A stretch of DNA of 64,000 nucleotides from Chrysomallon squamiferum (GCA_012295275.1 CM022677.1:24437809-24501808), one strand, 5' to 3'. Shown: positions 1 to 11,393, counted from the stretch's first letter. The notes: a model not told the origin generated them from the letters alone. A program made the numbers and translations.

Positions 1-406
1 ACGGACCCGTTGAAGTTGCGAATAAATTGTTTCATTTAAAATAAATAAATAAATGAATATATAGATAGATAGATAGATAGGTAGGTTGGTAGGTTGGTAG
101 GTAGGTAGGTAGGTAGGTATATAGATATATAAAAAAATATATATATAATTAAATAAAACAAAATAAAAATTAAGCAATAAATAAAATGAATTCAAATAAA
201 ATAAAATAAAGTCACATTCTAATATTTAAAATATATCGAATAATAATAATTATTTTTCGAAAAATGTCTGGGCACCTGAGAAAATATGTATGACAATACG
301 CCGATTTGGGCATGCGCGCTTCAAAGAGATCCCCCCCCCCTCATCTTTGTTATCACAGCATACAAACCAAATACCGAAATAAAGAATAAATATTATATAT
401 ATTTTA

Positions 407-407
<1 letters not shown>

Positions 408-458
<51 letters not shown>
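408..458. repeat. (ATT)n microsatellite
   Basis: Uninterrupted trinucleotide tract at a fixed place in the composite unit, just after the GGGCATGCGCGCTTCAAAG form of the motif. Its length differs from unit to unit. Confidence 0.95.
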
Positions 459-2267
459 TTATATACATACAATCATATATATATATTTTAATGTTTCAGT
501 GCGTAATATTTATTTTGTAAGTAAGTTAGTAATAAAACAGGAGATATGAAAACTAGAGTACATACGTGAAAATTCTTTCTTCTTTCGTATAGGAAAGTCA
601 CCTTGCAAATGACAAAATATATGCTTATGTCACATGCGCCTAAAACTGTTAAGTCATGACACTCTATTGCAGGTAACTAAAACAGCAGCTTGTTGATTGT
701 GTTCGTCAATCACATAGATATGGCGAGTTCTGATAACTGACCCGTTGAAGTTAAGAATTAATTGTTCAGTTTAAAATAAATGCCACTAGGTTTCTTCCGC
801 TTGCATGAACACTATTGCGATTCGAAAAAGAAAGGCAGACATTTTATATTTTTAAAAGAAAATTAAAGTAAAATCATTAATACTAATAATTATGATGATG
901 ATAAAATATATTTAAAACTTCTTGGCAAAACAAACTTGCTATTCTGTAATTGACAGAGTTCAGTTTCGAGTTAGCTGGGTAAGATGTAGACTTAGCGCTA
1001 TGAGATTTCTGCTATATATATTAGTCCCATGTAATGACTAATCCATTTATTTACCATCATTATTATTTTGTTCGTTGTTTATTTTTTATTTAATTTTCTT
1101 TCATTCTTTTTTCTGAATTTAATGATTTATTATTATTATTATTATTGTCATTGTTATTGTTATTGTTTTTAATGGTGAAATTTTTAAACTCTACTGGTAT
1201 AAACAAAACTGTGCTTTTAGAAAATTGATCGCTTCACTGGATCAGGTTGATTGCTTTCTACTAAAATGTGATTCTACTGTACATCTACGTACTGACTATG
1301 TAGACACAGCGGTACTGGTGTTCAGTTCTGTCTTCCGTTTAAATAATAGACAATATGTTTTGTTCCTCAACAGAAAATACTTTATGTACTGCATGTGTGT
1401 AGGTATGTGTGTGTGCATGCGTCTGTACATGTATTTTGTATGTTTGTATAAATGTATGTATTTGTGTATGTATGTACATATGTATGTATGTATATAAAAG
1501 TTGAATCAGAATATGCAGAGCAAGCCCGTTTTTCAGTATACATCGTAAAGCATTGAATAATTGGAGTAACAAACAACAACGATAAAATTAAATAAATAAA
1601 GGAAGCAATAAATAAATAAATAAATAAAGCTTAGAATTATATTCTTTACCCTTTTGCTCATGCTAAGAATAGCGAATTTAAATTGAGTGGAAATGTATGA
1701 TAATTCAAAGGTGTTTTAGAAAATGAAAAAAATACAAAATGGAAATAAATAAATAATATAAAATTAAATAATTAAGAAGAAGAAAATTGAACGAAACAAA
1801 CATCCTAATATTTAAAAGACATCTAATAACAATAATAATGTTTCGACAAATGTCTGGGCACGTGAGCAAAACGTGTGACACATTTCGCTGATTTGGGCAT
1901 GCGCGCTTAAAACAGGTTTCCCTCACTGACAGTAACAGTATTCTAGAATGTCTGAACATGTTTCCATAACCAAAAACAAATTCACATTTATCTGATTGCT
2001 TTATATCATATAATACCAAATGCTTATTTGTTGTTAAGATAACTAACAAGATATTGTACTGAAAGTATCTAAGTCCTGTGTCTCTAGTTAGCTTGAACAG
2101 AAAATACATACTTTTCCATCATTTGACATAGAAATGTATACCAAAAGAAAGCAAAAGTAAAATAAATAATAGTAATAATGTCGATATAATAAATGAATAA
2201 ATTAATAAACAAATACATAAAAGAAAGAAACATGCTAATATTTAAAAGACATCTAATAATAATATCA

Positions 2268-2468
2268 TAGTGGGGAAAACGCCTGGCTTGGACATGCGAT
2301 CAGCAGATTAAAATAAAATATATTTAACAATAGCAACCAAAGTTATAAAGCCAAAGTCGTCAAGTTACAATCTAATTAATTATATGTCTGTTCTTAATTA
2401 TCTATAGTTAAGTATATTTTATTTTAATCTGCTGATGGTAGGTCCATGCGAGGCGTATCTTCCCACTA
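2268..2468. mobile_element. MITE-like palindromic element, copy 1
   Basis: About 201 bp with terminal inverted repeats of roughly 61 bp. The left end starts TAGTGGGGAAAACGCCTGGC. The right end, read on the other strand, starts TAGTGGGAAGATACGCCTCG. Both arms then contain ATCAGCAGATTAAAATAAAA. No coding capacity lies in the short centre. The TA at each outer edge would fit a Tc1/mariner-type TA target duplication, but the flanks are also weakly palindromic (TATCA/TGATA), so the exact ends are uncertain. It interrupts an array unit that is uninterrupted in sister units. Two more copies lie at 48420-48621 and 58204-58405. Confidence 0.75.
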
Positions 2469-3241
2469 TGATAGTAATGATAATGTTTCGACAAATGTCT
2501 GTGGGCACGTCAGCAAAACTTGTGTGTCACAATTCGCTGATTTGGGCATGCGCACTTAAAACAGGTTTTGCCCCTTTTGTTAAGACATTACACACAGGAA
2601 ATCGAAACAAGGAAATAAAATATTGCTTTGTTTTTAGAGTAATGACCATTTTAACATCATTTACATATTAAATTTTGTCTCCTCACTATTTCTGTCAGCT
2701 GAAATATTTTATCACAATTAATATTTTTTTTGATCGTTTTCAACTTTCATTTTTCTTCGTTTATTAAGTTTCTTTGTTCACAGAAACCGTTCAACGGTAG
2801 TGTTATATATATATACATATACATATACATATACATACATATATTTAAATGTTTCAGTGCGTAATATTTATTTTGTAAGTAAGTTAGTAATAAAAGAGAC
2901 GATATAAAAACTGGAATAAATACCTGAAAATTCTTTCTTGTTTCGTATAGGAAAGTCACCTTGTAAATGACAAAATGTTTGCTTACGGCAAATGCGCTGA
3001 AAACTTTCAAGTCATAACATGCTATTGCAGGTTACTAAAACTGCAGCGGGTGGTTTTTGTTCATTGATCTTATAGGTGTGTTCAGTTGTGAGAACTGACC
3101 GGTTGAAGTTGCGAATAAATTGTTTCATTTAAAATAAATAAATAAATAAATAAAAATTAAGAAATAAAGAAAATGAATTAAAATAATATAAAATAAAATA
3201 ACTTTATTATTCCTAAATATTATTGTTATTGTTATTATGAA

Positions 3242-3282
<41 letters not shown>
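3242..3282. repeat. (ATT)n microsatellite
   Basis: Pure trinucleotide tract followed at 3421-3486 by (ATT)n running into (AGT)n. Confidence 0.9.
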
Positions 3283-3283
<1 letters not shown>

Positions 3284-6200
3284 GAAAATTTATTAGTTTC
3301 TTATGCCTGAATCAAATTTTAATTTATTCTTAAAAGAAAAAAAAGAAGTAAATAATAATAATGAATAAATTAAAGTAATTTTATTTTAATTATTTATTTA
3401 TTTATTTATTATTTTTCTTGTTATTATTATTATTAGTAGTAGTAGTAGTAGTACTAGTAGTATTAATAGTAGTAGTAGTAGTAGTATAAAAGCATTTTTC
3501 TTTGAGAAACATAATATTTTAACACCTTATTTTCAGTATTTGTGTTTTTAATTTTTAACTTTTCAATTATATTTACCTATCTTTACACTTTCTATATGCT
3601 TTTTGTAAACAATCCTCGCTTGTGTTTAGCTAAAAGTAACTGATATGTTTTTCACAAAATAAATAAATACATAAATAAATAAATAGATAGATTATGTTGA
3701 TAGATGTAGAGTATATGAAATAAAATATCACTAGGTTACTTCCCCTTGTATGAACTCAAAGCGATTTGCAACAGAAAGGCAGGCATTTAAATTGTTTTAA
3801 ATAAGATAAAGGTAAAGTAAATGATAATAATAATAATTTTGTAATTCACAGAGTTCAGTTTCAACTTTAGTGGGTAAGTTCCAGACTAAGAGCTATCAGA
3901 TTTCTGTTCTGTGAGTCCCGTGCAATATCTAATTTTGTTTATTTATTTATTTATTTGTTTGTTTGTTTGTCTCTTTGTTTATCTATTTTCAGTTTTATTG
4001 TTGTTGTTGTTATTGTTGTTATTTATATTTAATTTTCTTTTTTCTTTTTCTTTCATTCATTCTTTCTTTTTAATTTATTTATTTATATACTTATTTATTA
4101 TTATTTTTATTAATTTGAACATTTTTGAGCTGTACTGCTATAATGAAAACGATGCTTTCAAAAAATTCATCTCTGTTCAATGGATCAAGTTGATTGCATT
4201 CTACTAAAATGTGATTCTACTGTACATCTTAGCACTGACTATGTAGACACTGGTGTTTAGTTCTGTCTTCCGTGTTTAAATAATAGTCAATATGTTTTGG
4301 ACCACAACAAAAAACACTGATTAAATTACGTTGCATTTGTGTACGTATGTATGTGTGTATATAAAATTTAAATCAGAAATTGCACATCGTTATTTTTTTT
4401 TTTTTTCAGTTTTTCTTTCTCTAGTACTGATTTGATTTTTCTTCTAAAAACGACAAAGATTCATTCCGTATACATTATAATGCATTGAAAAATTGGAGAA
4501 AACCCCCAGAAAAACAACAAAAGTAAAATAAAATCAATAAATAAATAAAACATTAAATATATAAATAGAGTTCAGAATTATTCTTTATCGTTTTGCTCAT
4601 GCTAAGAATAGCGAGTTTAAATTAAGTAGATATGTATTACAATTAAAGGCTGATTAAGAAAAAAACAATTAAAAAAATAAATAATATAAAATAAAATAAT
4701 TAAGAAAAAGAAAAAGAAAGAATCATCCTAATATTTAAAAGACAACGAAGAATAATAATTATGTTTCAAGAACTGTCTGTGGGCACGAGAGTAAAACTTG
4801 TATGACACAATTTTCCGATTTGGGCATGCGCGCTTAAAACAGGTTTTACAACACTGGCCTTTGTTGTCTAGACAGCCTACACAGGAAAAATCGAAACAAG
4901 GAAATAAAATAGTTTTTTTTCTTACATTAATGATTTTTCTTCGTTTATTAAATTTTCTAGTTCATAGAAAACGTTCCGCAAGGGTCCTATAATTAAAATA
5001 ATAATAATAATAAATAAATAAAATAAAAAAGACTTAAAAAAAACAACTTATCTCAATATTATATCGAAAAACTGCCAATCACTATTTCTGGTTTTAATTA
5101 TATATAGCATTTATTTTTAACTTTTAACCCGAGCTGTAATTGAATGATAGCAAACAAAAATACTAGTATATGTCGCTAATTAGGATTAAAAACTGGAAAT
5201 GGGATAGCACTTCATATTCAACTTTTCAAAACAATTTCAATAGCTATTGATATTTGAATTGTCTGTTTGCGATCAATGTAAAAGTCTTTAGCAAAACACA
5301 AACGAGATTTGCTTATAAAATGAATATAGAAAAGGGTTTTGTATTCAAATGTAGATAAAGCTAAATTAAAAGTTAGAATTAAAAACACAGATAATTAAAA
5401 AAAACACCTGTCTCTGAACGATTACTTGATATATAAACAAAAATATTCCAAATGAGACAAGGAAAAGAAAACCTGCAATGGTTATAATTATTATTATTTT
5501 CACCACAGAATATACAGTATAAAGTATAGTACAATTAATCCTAACATGACAAAATATAAAATTAAATTAATGTGTTAAAATACAGAAGTCTTCAGATTAT
5601 CAAGAAAGACAAGAACCAAAAAACTACAGATAATTATCTACTATAGGTTCCTAGTAATTAATATTTATCACATAACTGCACAGTGAATGTTACAGTAAGA
5701 AACATACAAGAATACAATCAAAATAATTATGACATATTTACATTTTGTTTTTCTAAATTTTGTGCAAATATTTCATTTTTCTTCACATTTTATTGTTCCG
5801 TTATTTTTCTTACGAACATATTTTTCTGCACAATAAATAAATAAACATGTTCAGAACATTTTGAAATACAGTTAAAGTTCGTTGTTGGTGATTTCATTTT
5901 GATTTATCGATAAAGTGTTTCGCAATTAACATTAAATCGGCTCTATCACCTTTGTCAGATACATTTCGGTTGTCTTAAATAATTGCATTGAAGTATCACA
6001 TTTGTTGACAAAACTATCTGGTTTGTAACAGTGTTCCAGAATGTCTGAACATGTTTACGTAAGCCAAACGAAATTCACATTTATCTTTTATTCCTTTATA
6101 CCATATACTACCAAATGATTATTTGTTGTTAAGATAATTAACAAGATGTTGTATTGAAAATATCTAAGTCCTGTGTTCGTAGTTAACTTGTAACAGAAGA

Positions 6201-6976
6201 AGATGTATACCTTTCCATTATTTGTCACATAAATCTCTACCAAAAATATACTGCCATTTTATTTTGGCATTTATTTTGTGCTTTGAAATAATTTCTATTA
6301 TATAATCACAGCAGAACATTTTACCAACAATTGTTTTGAGGTGTTCTTCTGTAAAATTAGAAATTCCTGATATTTGTAATGTTACCTCGTTTGTAATACA
6401 AAGACAATTTATAATATTTTTTAACTACTAATATCAAACCATTGCAAAATAGCATAAGATTTATTGCTCTTAAACCACACTCTTGATAATCCTGAATTAA
6501 TATCTTTTCTAGCTATTGTATCGAGCTTTTAAATTGAAACGAAGTGAGCGAATTAGGTTTCTATTTGTTTAAAGAAAGAATCTGTTGGATAAAAAAGAAA
6601 ACATTTCTTTTTCCATATAACAACATTTTTGATTTCAGTCATTAAACAACGTTTTAAGCATTGTTCATGAAGCCTGTTAACCTCACTCATATTAATAGTT
6701 TGATTCTTGTATTAGATACAGATGTGTGGAAAACTTTACCCCAAATATCGTAAATACTGTAGTCCATTTTAATTTATGTTTTGATGACAGTTTTCTAAGA
6801 TTATTATTGTCTTTGCCTAATTTGCTTTATCAGTTTTAGCTTATTAACTCTGAGATCACACATATTGTTAAAATATTATAATGTTTCCGCAGAAGCTGTA
6901 TGAGTTTTATCACACCAGTCTAATAGCAATGTTGTGTCTCCGAGAAACTGAAATTTTGAATTCACTGACGTTTATC

Positions 6977-7159
6977 TCAATCCCGTGTATATCTTTGTTG
7001 CACAGTGTTTATCCTTGAAGCTTGTTCTAAGTCGTTAGATTTGTCCATAGGCAACTCAGTTTTATATGTAGATAGTGTGGCTATTATATTTACTTTCTCT
7101 GTTGTTGTTTTTTTTAACTTGTCATTTTCTATTTCCAGTCTGATAATAATTTCTTTCAT
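6977..7159 (-). other. Short charged open frame in caspase 3' flank
   Basis: A 60-codon open stretch beginning MKEIIIRLEIENDKLKK, with a heptad-like pattern of Ile/Leu among Lys/Glu that suggests a short coiled coil. The matching tract beside copy 4 (52773-52967) is open for 64 codons and nearly identical, so it is part of the duplicated block. There is no recognisable family, no evidence of separate expression, and the sequence lies about 210 bp beyond the caspase stop. It could be 3' UTR, or a remnant of an ancient second coding region. Confidence 0.2.
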
Positions 7160-7177
7160 ATGATGTAATATTTCTTT

Positions 7178-7183
7178 TTTATT
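7178..7183 (-). terminator. Candidate poly(A) signal AATAAA for caspase copy 1
   Basis: AATAAA on the minus strand about 190 bp past the caspase stop codon. The hexamer is kept at the matching place in copy 2 (20680-20685) and in the copies 3 and 4 flanks. AATAAA-like strings are very common in this AT-rich DNA, so the conserved position is the only support. Confidence 0.25.
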
Positions 7184-7369
7184 TACGTCTAGTTGTCTGA
7201 ATTCGTCCGATAATGAAATGTACTATTTCTAAAAGTCGACCTTTGAGAGGAATTGTGGGAAGACTGTATCGTTGTTTGTTGTTTTTTCTGTTTCTTCTTC
7301 TTGGTTAGTTTTTGTTCGCATTTGGTTTAAGGGTGGGTTTTTGTAACCACACTGACAAATCGGAATTGT

Positions 7370-9794
7370 TCATTCAGGTTTTTTGTAAACAGGGCAGAAA
7401 ACAAATTGTTTTCTTAATGTTGAATTGGTCCACGGCACTTGTTTATTATCCTCCCCTGTGTTGTTACCACTTACGTCACCACTGACTTTCCCCATTACGT
7501 TAGAAATATTTTCATGTTTGTATTTAAGAAGATTCTCACAAAGCAATTTAATATATAAAGATCCTGTATTTTCATTACGGTAAGACGCATATCCTGGCTC
7601 GCTTGAACAAGCAGTGTAGAAATCACAGCCCTCGGCAGTGAAATGTTTCCCTTCTTCAGCCTTGACGTCAGAATGAGGAACTAGTTGTCCTTTCAGATGT
7701 TTATCACCTTGGCAGGCCTGGATAAAAAACAGCTTTGGTTTATCAACGAGGCACTCACATGACCCTGACCGGAAATAAGAAGTGACTTCCTGTAAGGTTA
7801 CCTCGTTTCCATTTACGCCGTAGACCGACCCCTCACTACCGTGTGCGAGAATGCAGCAGACAAAAGCGTCTTTTTTAGAATCTTTGCGTCCTGACATCTG
7901 TTCGAGTATATCTTTCATTTCCGAGTTACTGAGATCTGTGTGGACTTCCACATCGAAAAAAAGTTCTTTAAATGTCTCTCTCAGTCTCTCGACGTCCACA
8001 CTCGAGCCTGATCGTTGTTTCATTGATTCATAATGTTCGTTGTTTATTATAAGACATATTCCACGTTTTCGATGCGTCATTTCATATACTGGAAACTCTG
8101 AGCTGCAGTTTACTACGTTTAAACTGGTAAGAAGGGAAATGGACTTGGTATGGTTGTACATGAGGTTCACCAGCTCTAACAAGCTGTTGCATTGAATCTC
8201 GTACATTCTATTCTTGTTTGAAAGCAGCCAATGATCTGGTCGTTTGCCGATCATGTCACAACGCCATATTGTGTCTCCAGATACCGTTTCACGTATAGAA
8301 CCAGTATCTATGATGCCAGGAATTATTTCAATTTCAGTTTGTCTGATGTTTCTTTCTTCAGCTACCTTCAATATCTCAATCAACAGAGTCAGATAGTCGG
8401 CTACTCTCTCTGACAGATTTACATTGTTGTTGATTTCTTTTTCAAAACGATTTCTTAGATCTTTCAAATTCACCGTTTTCTCTTCGTGTAGCGTCACCAC
8501 TTCGTTCTTTTCTGTGTCTTTGTTGTTTTGTGTGCTTTCTACCTCTTCATTCTTTGGTGTGCTTTCTATTTCTTCACTCTTTTCTGTGTTTTCTGTCTCT
8601 TCTTTGTTTTGTGTGTTTTCTGCCTCTTCTTTCTTTTGTGTGTTTTCTGTCTCTTCTTTCTTTTGTCTATTTTGTGTCTCGTCTTTGTTTTTTATGTTTT
8701 CTGTCTCTTCTTTCTTTTGTCTATTTTGTGTCTCGTCTTTGTTTTTTATGTTTTCTGTCTCTTCTTTCTTTTGTCTATTTTGTGTCTCGTCTTTGTTTTG
8801 TGTGCTTTCTGTCTCTTCTTTGTTTTGTGTGTTTTCTGCCTCTTCTTTCTTTTGTCTGTTTTCTGCCTCTTCTTTGTTTTGTGTGTTTTCTGCCTCTTCT
8901 TTCTTTTGTGTGTTTTCTGTCTCTTCTTTCTTTTGTGTGTTTTCTGCCTCTTGTTTCTTTTGTCTGTTTTCTGCCTCTTCTTTCTTTTGTGTGTTTTCTG
9001 TCTCTTGTTTCTTTTGTGTGTTTTCTGCCTCTTCTTTCTTTTGTGTGTTTTCTGTCTCTTCTTTCTTTTGTGTGTTTTCTGTCTCTTCTTTCTTTTGTGT
9101 GTTTTCTGCCTCTTCTTTCTTTTGTGTGTTTTCTGTCTCTTCTTTCTTTTTGTCTGTTTTTTGTCTCTTCTTTTTCTTTTTGTCTGTTTTCTGTCTCTTC
9201 TTCTTTTTTTGTGTGTTTTCTGTCTCTTCTTTCTTTTGTGTGCTTTCTGTCTCTTCTTTGTTTTGTGTGTTTTCTGTCTCTTCTTTCTTTTTGTGTGTTT
9301 TCTGTCTCTTCTTTCTTTTGTCTGTTTTCTGTCTCTTCTTTCTTTTTGTGTGCTTTCTGTCTCTTCTTTGTTTTGTCTGTTTTCTGTCTCTTCTTTCTTT
9401 TGTGTGTTTTCTGTCTCTTCTTTCTTTTGTGTGCTTTCTCTCTCTTCTTTGTTTTGTGTGCTTTCTGTCTCTTCTTTGTTTTGTGTGTTTTCTGTCTCTT
9501 CTTTGTTTTGTGTGTTTTCTATCTCTTCTTTCTTTTTTGTCTGTTTTCTGTCTCTTCTTTGTTTTGTGTGTTTTCTGTCTCTTCTTTGTTTTCTGTGTTG
9601 TCTATCTTTACTTTCTTTTTTGTTTTCTTTGTTTCTTCGTTGTTTTGTACCTTTTCTGTGTTTTCTTTGTTTGTTCTATTAAGTTTTTTCAATTCATCAG
9701 TTATTTTCCATCTCATTGGTCTCAAGTTAAACTGAGCACAGTCAATATACACTGTGTCCGGAATGTATTCTGTTAAAGGTATCAGATTTTCCAT
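7370..9794 (-). CDS. Caspase-8-like protease with charged 9-aa repeat linker, copy 1
   Basis: Cysteine-aspartate protease of the cell-death/immune type. Counting residues from the GTG at 8500, the caspase domain runs from about 137 to 371: RGICLIINNE with Arg146, catalytic His220 in CCILAHG, catalytic Cys263 in QACQG, Arg308 in SYRN, ending in TLRKQFVFCP. This order and the FFIQACQGDK context resemble initiator caspases 8/10. Upstream lie a 130-residue pre-domain of no known family, the repeats KEETENTQN/KEEAENTQK and a start segment MENLIPLTEY at 9794. No ATG occurs in the domain frame before residue 83, so the true start is almost certainly 9794, giving a protein of about 800 residues, long for a caspase. 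No death-effector or CARD fold is evident. Domain and repeats are open from about 9145 to 7370. Indels at 9146-9151, 9170-9182, 9201-9210, 9286-9292, 9341-9347 and 9531-9538 shift the frame further upstream (net +1). They may be consensus errors or real damage. No intron is visible. Confidence 0.85.
8501..9620 (-). repeat. Coding minisatellite of copy 1 (27-bp unit, 9 aa)
   Basis: Roughly 40 head-to-tail units of 27 bp. The commonest translate on the minus strand as KEETENTQN, KEEAENTQK and KEETENIKN, with a two-unit higher-order form that alternates with KDETQNRQK near 8665-8800. The units are exactly 27 bp from about 8501 to 9145, then vary by 1-3 bases in T runs. All six frames are nearly stop-free here because of the composition, so the long Phe/Leu/Cys/Ser-rich plus-strand frames over this interval are shadows and not genes. 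Confidence 0.95.
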
Positions 9795-9842
9795 TGTTTC
9801 CGTTGAATGCGACTCAGCGAAGAAGTGATTCAGTGATCATCT
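9795..9842 (-). promoter_or_regulatory. Caspase 5' leader with candidate 3' splice site and uORF
   Basis: Reading on the minus strand, the (ATT)n tract ends TTTTAG at 9842-9841 and is followed by ATGATCACTGAATCACTTC and, 46 bp on, the MENLIPL start codon. A TAG at this point is kept in copy 2 (TTGTAG) and in copies 3 and 5, so it could be a 3' splice acceptor whose T-rich tract is the microsatellite. The first ATG after it opens an 8-codon upstream frame (MITESLLR, stop). In copy 2 the matching uORF is 12 codons long. No transcript evidence is available. Confidence 0.3.
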
Positions 9843-9844
9843 AA

Positions 9845-9910
<66 letters not shown>
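9845..9910. repeat. (AAT)n microsatellite upstream of caspase copy 1
   Basis: Pure trinucleotide tract placed identically in front of copies 2 (22325), 3 (44907) and 5 (61854-61901, inverted), so it predates the duplications. Confidence 0.95.
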
Positions 9911-9911
<1 letters not shown>

Positions 9912-10128
9912 TGGTAGCACTAGTAGTAGTAGTAGTAGCAGCAGCAACAACAAGAACAGCAGCAAGTTGTAGTAATTGTACTAAGAATCACAGTACAATA
10001 CGTTTTTTATTTTTATAATATGTATTGTATTTGTTTTGTTTTGTGTGTGTATGTATGTATGTATTGTATCTGTAAGTGTGTGTCTGTGAATGTTTCTGTA
10101 TGTGTGTGTGCAAGTTTGTACGCATTTA

Positions 10129-10168
<40 letters not shown>

Positions 10169-11385
10169 GTATGTTTGTATCTATTTATACGTATGTATGT
10201 TTTTTATCTATGATTATGGATGGATATGTGTGTATGCATGTAAGAATTAGAAGTTGCCCTTTTTATACAGTTTTTCTTACTCTAGTACTGATTTGATATT
10301 TTCTTCTAAAAATTGTAATGATTCATTTTCATATGTATTTTAATATATTGAAAAATTGAATTAAATTTTTTTTTTTTTTAAATAATAAAATAAAATATAA
10401 TAAATAAATTATAATTTCAGAATTATTGTTTTCTCTTTTGGTCATGCTAAGAACAGCTAGTTTAAACTGAGTGGATATGTATGCCAGCTAAAGGCTGATA
10501 ACTAACAAAACTAATTTTATAAATTAGTGAAATAATAACAAATAATATAAAATAAAATAACTAAGAAAAAGAAAGAAAGAAACATCCTAATATTTAAAAG
10601 AATAATAATTATTATGTTTCGAAAAATGTCTGGGGCAACTGACAAAATATATAAGAGAATTCGCCGATTTGGGCATACGCGCTTAAAGGAGATTTTCCTT
10701 CCCTCATCTTTGTTATTATCACACCATACAAAGGAAAACCGAAACCGAAACAAAGGAAATAAAATCTTGTTTTGTTTTTAGATTAATGATCATTTTAATA
10801 TCATTTACAATTTTCTTTCCTCAAAATTTCTTTCAGCTGAAACATTTTATTACAATCCCTATTTTTTTTTTTTTTTTTTTTTTTAAACTTTTATGTTTCT
10901 TTGTTTATTTAATGTTCTAGGTCACAGAAAACGTTCAACAGTAGTATTTATATATTTATTTAATTGTTTATTTTATATCTTTTTTTTTCTCTTTTTTTTT
11001 TCTGGTTTGATTTTTTCTTTCGTTAGTTAAAACTTTCATTGCGTGATACTTATTTTGTAATTAAGTTAAATATAAAAACTAGAACAAAATACCTGAAAAC
11101 TCTTTCTTGTTTCGTATAGGAACATCACCTTTTAAATGACAAAATTTGTTGCTTACGTCACACAGGTAACGCACGAGTGCTCCACAAACTGACAAGTCAT
11201 GGTACGCTATTGTACGGTAACTAAAACCGAAGCAGGAGATCTGTTTCGTTATCATATCAGTGTGTTCAATTGTGAACACTGACTCGTTGAAGTTAGGAGT
11301 AAATAGTTGCATTTAAATAAATAAATAAAGTAAAATAAAAACTAACAAATAAATAAAATGAATTAAAATAAAATAAAATAATAAG

Positions 11386-11393
11386 TATTATTA

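Larger units (their letters stand above)
1..4990. repeat. Composite macrosatellite array, segment A
   Basis: About 5 kb of non-coding repeat units; no credible gene was seen. Recurrent blocks include the motif GATTTGGGCATGCGCGCTT (near 303, 1888, 2537 and 4816), a block near 595-770 and 2950-3120 containing CATGCGCCTAAAACTGT and TCATGACACTCTATTGCAGG, and a block containing CTGGATCAGGTTGATTGC (near 1240 and 4180). Simple tracts lie between them, including (ATT)n at 408-458 and 3242-3282 and (AGT)n at 3431-3486. The same blocks, in the same order, recur in the arrays at 12.5-18.5, 23.8-40.0 and 47.6-50.9 kb, so this is a tandemly and segmentally duplicated composite unit. Short open frames here are low complexity or repeat-derived. 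Confidence 0.8.
5000..7369 (-). other. Conserved 3' flank of caspase copy 1
   Basis: Non-array sequence lying downstream of the minus-strand caspase. It is repeated beside copy 2 (18490-20842), copy 3 (40000-42358), copy 4 (50880-53180) and, inverted, right of the gap (54779-56000). It probably includes the 3' UTR nearest the gene. On the minus strand it holds several short open stretches, for example one at 7159-6977 that starts MKEIIIRLEIENDKLKK and looks coiled-coil, and a tract near 6460-6230 whose frame is intact only in copies 2 and 4. The stretches are broken by stops and amino-acid changes between copies are frequent, so they look like UTR or decayed coding sequence. A 230-bp part (about 6030-6260) resembles a segment of the macrosatellite unit. 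Confidence 0.7.

Noticed and set aside
1705-2109. Recurring minus-strand frames of 100-165 codons in the arrays (for example 1705-2109, 15385-15747, 24101-24553 and 31040-31537)
   Set aside because: They follow the duplicated array unit, differ by frame-breaking indels between units, are dominated by simple-repeat translations, and show no domain.
7800-8000. Prokaryotic metacaspase or a CRISPR-associated caspase-like protease
   Set aside because: The QACQG pentapeptide, the SYRN Arg, the TLRKQFVF ending and the eukaryotic repeat context indicate an animal caspase of the 8/10 type.
8498-8500. GTG at the beginning of the caspase pre-domain as translation start
   Set aside because: Animal nuclear genes start almost always at ATG. 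The frame continues upstream through the repeats, and a conserved ATG (MENLIPL) exists before them.
8501-9620. A CRISPR array, suggested by regularly spaced repeats
   Set aside because: The units are contiguous 27-bp coding repeats without unique spacers.
8424-9776. Long plus-strand frames rich in Phe, Leu, Cys, Ser and Val across the copy 1 minisatellite, resembling a multi-pass membrane protein
   Set aside because: They are the antisense of the caspase repeat. All three plus frames are open at once and encode only a 9-residue periodic sequence. The same happens at 43416-44891 and, on the minus strand, at 61970-63232.
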